Positions 63,393 through 64,000 of a stretch of 64,000 nucleotides of DNA are shown in pieces (the first letter of the stretch is position 1; the number at the start of each line of letters is the position of its first letter). The notes beneath the pieces were generated by a model that saw only the letters and a list, made by a program, of their open reading frames with translations, made no database searches and was not told the origin of the DNA. The translations under genes and the position numbers were made by a program. The stretch comes from Desmonostoc geniculatum HA4340-LM1. Its GTDB lineage: Bacteria; Cyanobacteriota; Cyanobacteriia; Cyanobacteriales; Nostocaceae. The DNA is taken from contig JAHHHB010000003.1 of the NCBI GenBank assembly GCA_019359545.1, positions 124,001 through 188,000 on the forward strand, given 5' to 3'.

Positions 63393-64000
63393 TTAAGCTT
63401 GATTACCTATTTCCTCAAGCCTCTTGAGGCTAATTCTCGCTGCTTCGGAAACGTTGGAATGACTGTCTTTTTCCATGTATTTCAAAGCTGAGACGCTCTT
63501 GGGAGTGGGAAGATTGCCCAAAGCTTCTGCCAGACGCTGCCTAACTAACCAATCATCGGATTGGGCAAACCGCAAGATACTATCGACAGACTCAACGTCT
63601 CGAATTTCTCCGAGTGCAGAGATTGCAGCCTCTTGCAATACTAGTTCTTTGCTATCGAGGGCTTGCAGCAGAACTTGACGGGCACGGGGGTCTTTAATGT
63701 TACCGAGAGATACGGCTGCACTAAAGCGCACTAACCAATCAGTATCTTCATAAAACGCCCGTGAGAGTACCTCAAATGCTCTGGCATCACCCAAATATCC
63801 TAAAGCACCAGCAGCATCAGCACGAATGCCATAATCTGGGTCATTTTCCAGAATTTGCACCAAAATTTGATAACATTCTGGCGTAGGCTTGACTCCAAGG
63901 GCAAATATTGCCATCGATCGCAGTTGCAAAGATTCGTCATCTAGTACTTTTTTAATCAAAGGTACTGCATCCTCAGGAGGAACATGACGCAGATTAGCAA
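63393..64000 (-). CDS. HEAT-repeat bilin-lyase/NblB-like protein (partial at right edge)
   Basis: The frame is open to the window end (the last codons read ANLRHVPPEDAVPLIKKVLDD), so only the C-terminal part, at least 200 residues, is present and the start is outside. It consists of HEAT/PBS-lyase repeats such as YGIRADAAGALGYLGDARAF, WLVRFSAAVSLGNIKDPRAR and WLVRQRLAEALGNLPTPKSV. This is the family of CpcE/PecE lyases and the NblB degradation factor. The NblB subtype is likely but not certain. The ATG at 63959 is internal and is not the start. Confidence 0.88.
   Translation of the reverse strand, partial: ANLRHVPPEDAVPLIKKVLDDESLQLRSMAIFALGVKPTPECYQILVQILENDPDYGIRADAAGALGYLGDARAFEVLSRAFYEDTDWLVRFSAAVSLGNIKDPRARQVLLQALDSKELVLQEAAISALGEIRDVESVDSILRFAQSDDWLVRQRLAEALGNLPTPKSVSALKYMEKDSHSNVSEAARISLKRLEEIGNQA

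Noticed and set aside
63393-63959. Reading the HEAT-repeat gene as complete from the ATG at 63959
   Set aside because: The same frame continues with family-like sequence to the window edge, so that ATG is internal.
1-64000. tRNA, rRNA, CRISPR arrays, intact insertion sequences
   Set aside because: None was recognised on either strand. Tandem repeats present are short heptamers/octamers without regular spacers, so they are not CRISPR.

Overview
The window comes from a filamentous, heterocyst-forming cyanobacterium of the Nostoc/Anabaena type. Three things point there. It carries a patB/cnfR regulator, a nif-type ferredoxin III, a CuA-type cox operon and a hyp operon. It also carries cyanobacterial photosynthesis genes (petB, petD, ctpA, a CpcS/CpeS-type bilin lyase). 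The DNA is AT-rich with many HIP1 palindromes (GCGATCGC) and many short tandem heptamer/octamer repeats in the spacers. No tRNA, rRNA, CRISPR array or intact insertion sequence was recognised.

Layout. (1) 0.3-8.2 kb, + strand: NHL-propeller gene, hypF, hypC, hypD, a 4-OT-like tautomerase, hypE, hypA and hypB, the maturation set for a NiFe hydrogenase, ending in a terminator-like hairpin. (2) 8.2-12.2 kb, - strand: a broken Rpn-type nuclease gene, an LLM flavin oxidoreductase with an overlapping unknown gene, and small unknown proteins, separated by repeats. (3) 13.3-23.8 kb: a nitrogen-fixation/oxygen-protection island with cysK, a nitrogenase-associated ArsC-like protein, a cysteine-dioxygenase-like cupin, a previously easily missed 53-codon ORF, a helical-repeat protein, ctaE-ctaD-ctaC, fdxB and, divergently, patB/cnfR. 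(4) 24-30 kb: a sucrase/ferredoxin-like protein, a HicAB toxin-antitoxin pair, an orphan DUF433 gene, a Mut7-C gene with its middle deleted, a ROK kinase and proB, among MITE-like elements and interspersed repeats. (5) 30.4-37.7 kb: three consecutive - strand genes encoding related STAND-like ATPases. Two are single-pass membrane proteins with a C-terminal periplasmic ligand-binding domain. This is the best candidate here for an uncharacterised system. (6) 38-46.6 kb: housekeeping and unknown genes (YqeG phosphatase, PD-(D/E)XK-like protein, DUF3727, ruvX, GNAT, an RDD-HEAT-pentapeptide fusion). (7) 46.7-54.2 kb: zinc-ribbon protein, glycosyltransferase and GDP-mannose dehydratase, an RsbW-like ATPase, petBD and divergent ctpA. 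(8) 54.2-64 kb: a 1972-residue Ser/Thr-kinase/histidine-kinase hybrid, an MBL-fold protein, an M50 protease, a bilin lyase and a HEAT-repeat lyase/NblB-like gene running off the right edge.

How the parts fit. The hyp proteins make the NiFe(CN)2CO centre of a hydrogenase that in such organisms recycles H2 from nitrogenase. The island in region 3 supplies the regulator of nif genes (CnfR), an electron carrier for nitrogenase (FdxB), a respiratory oxidase that can remove O2, and a set of thiol/cysteine-related proteins whose link to nitrogenase is suggested only by position. Functions are inferred from family knowledge and motifs read by eye; no database search was run.
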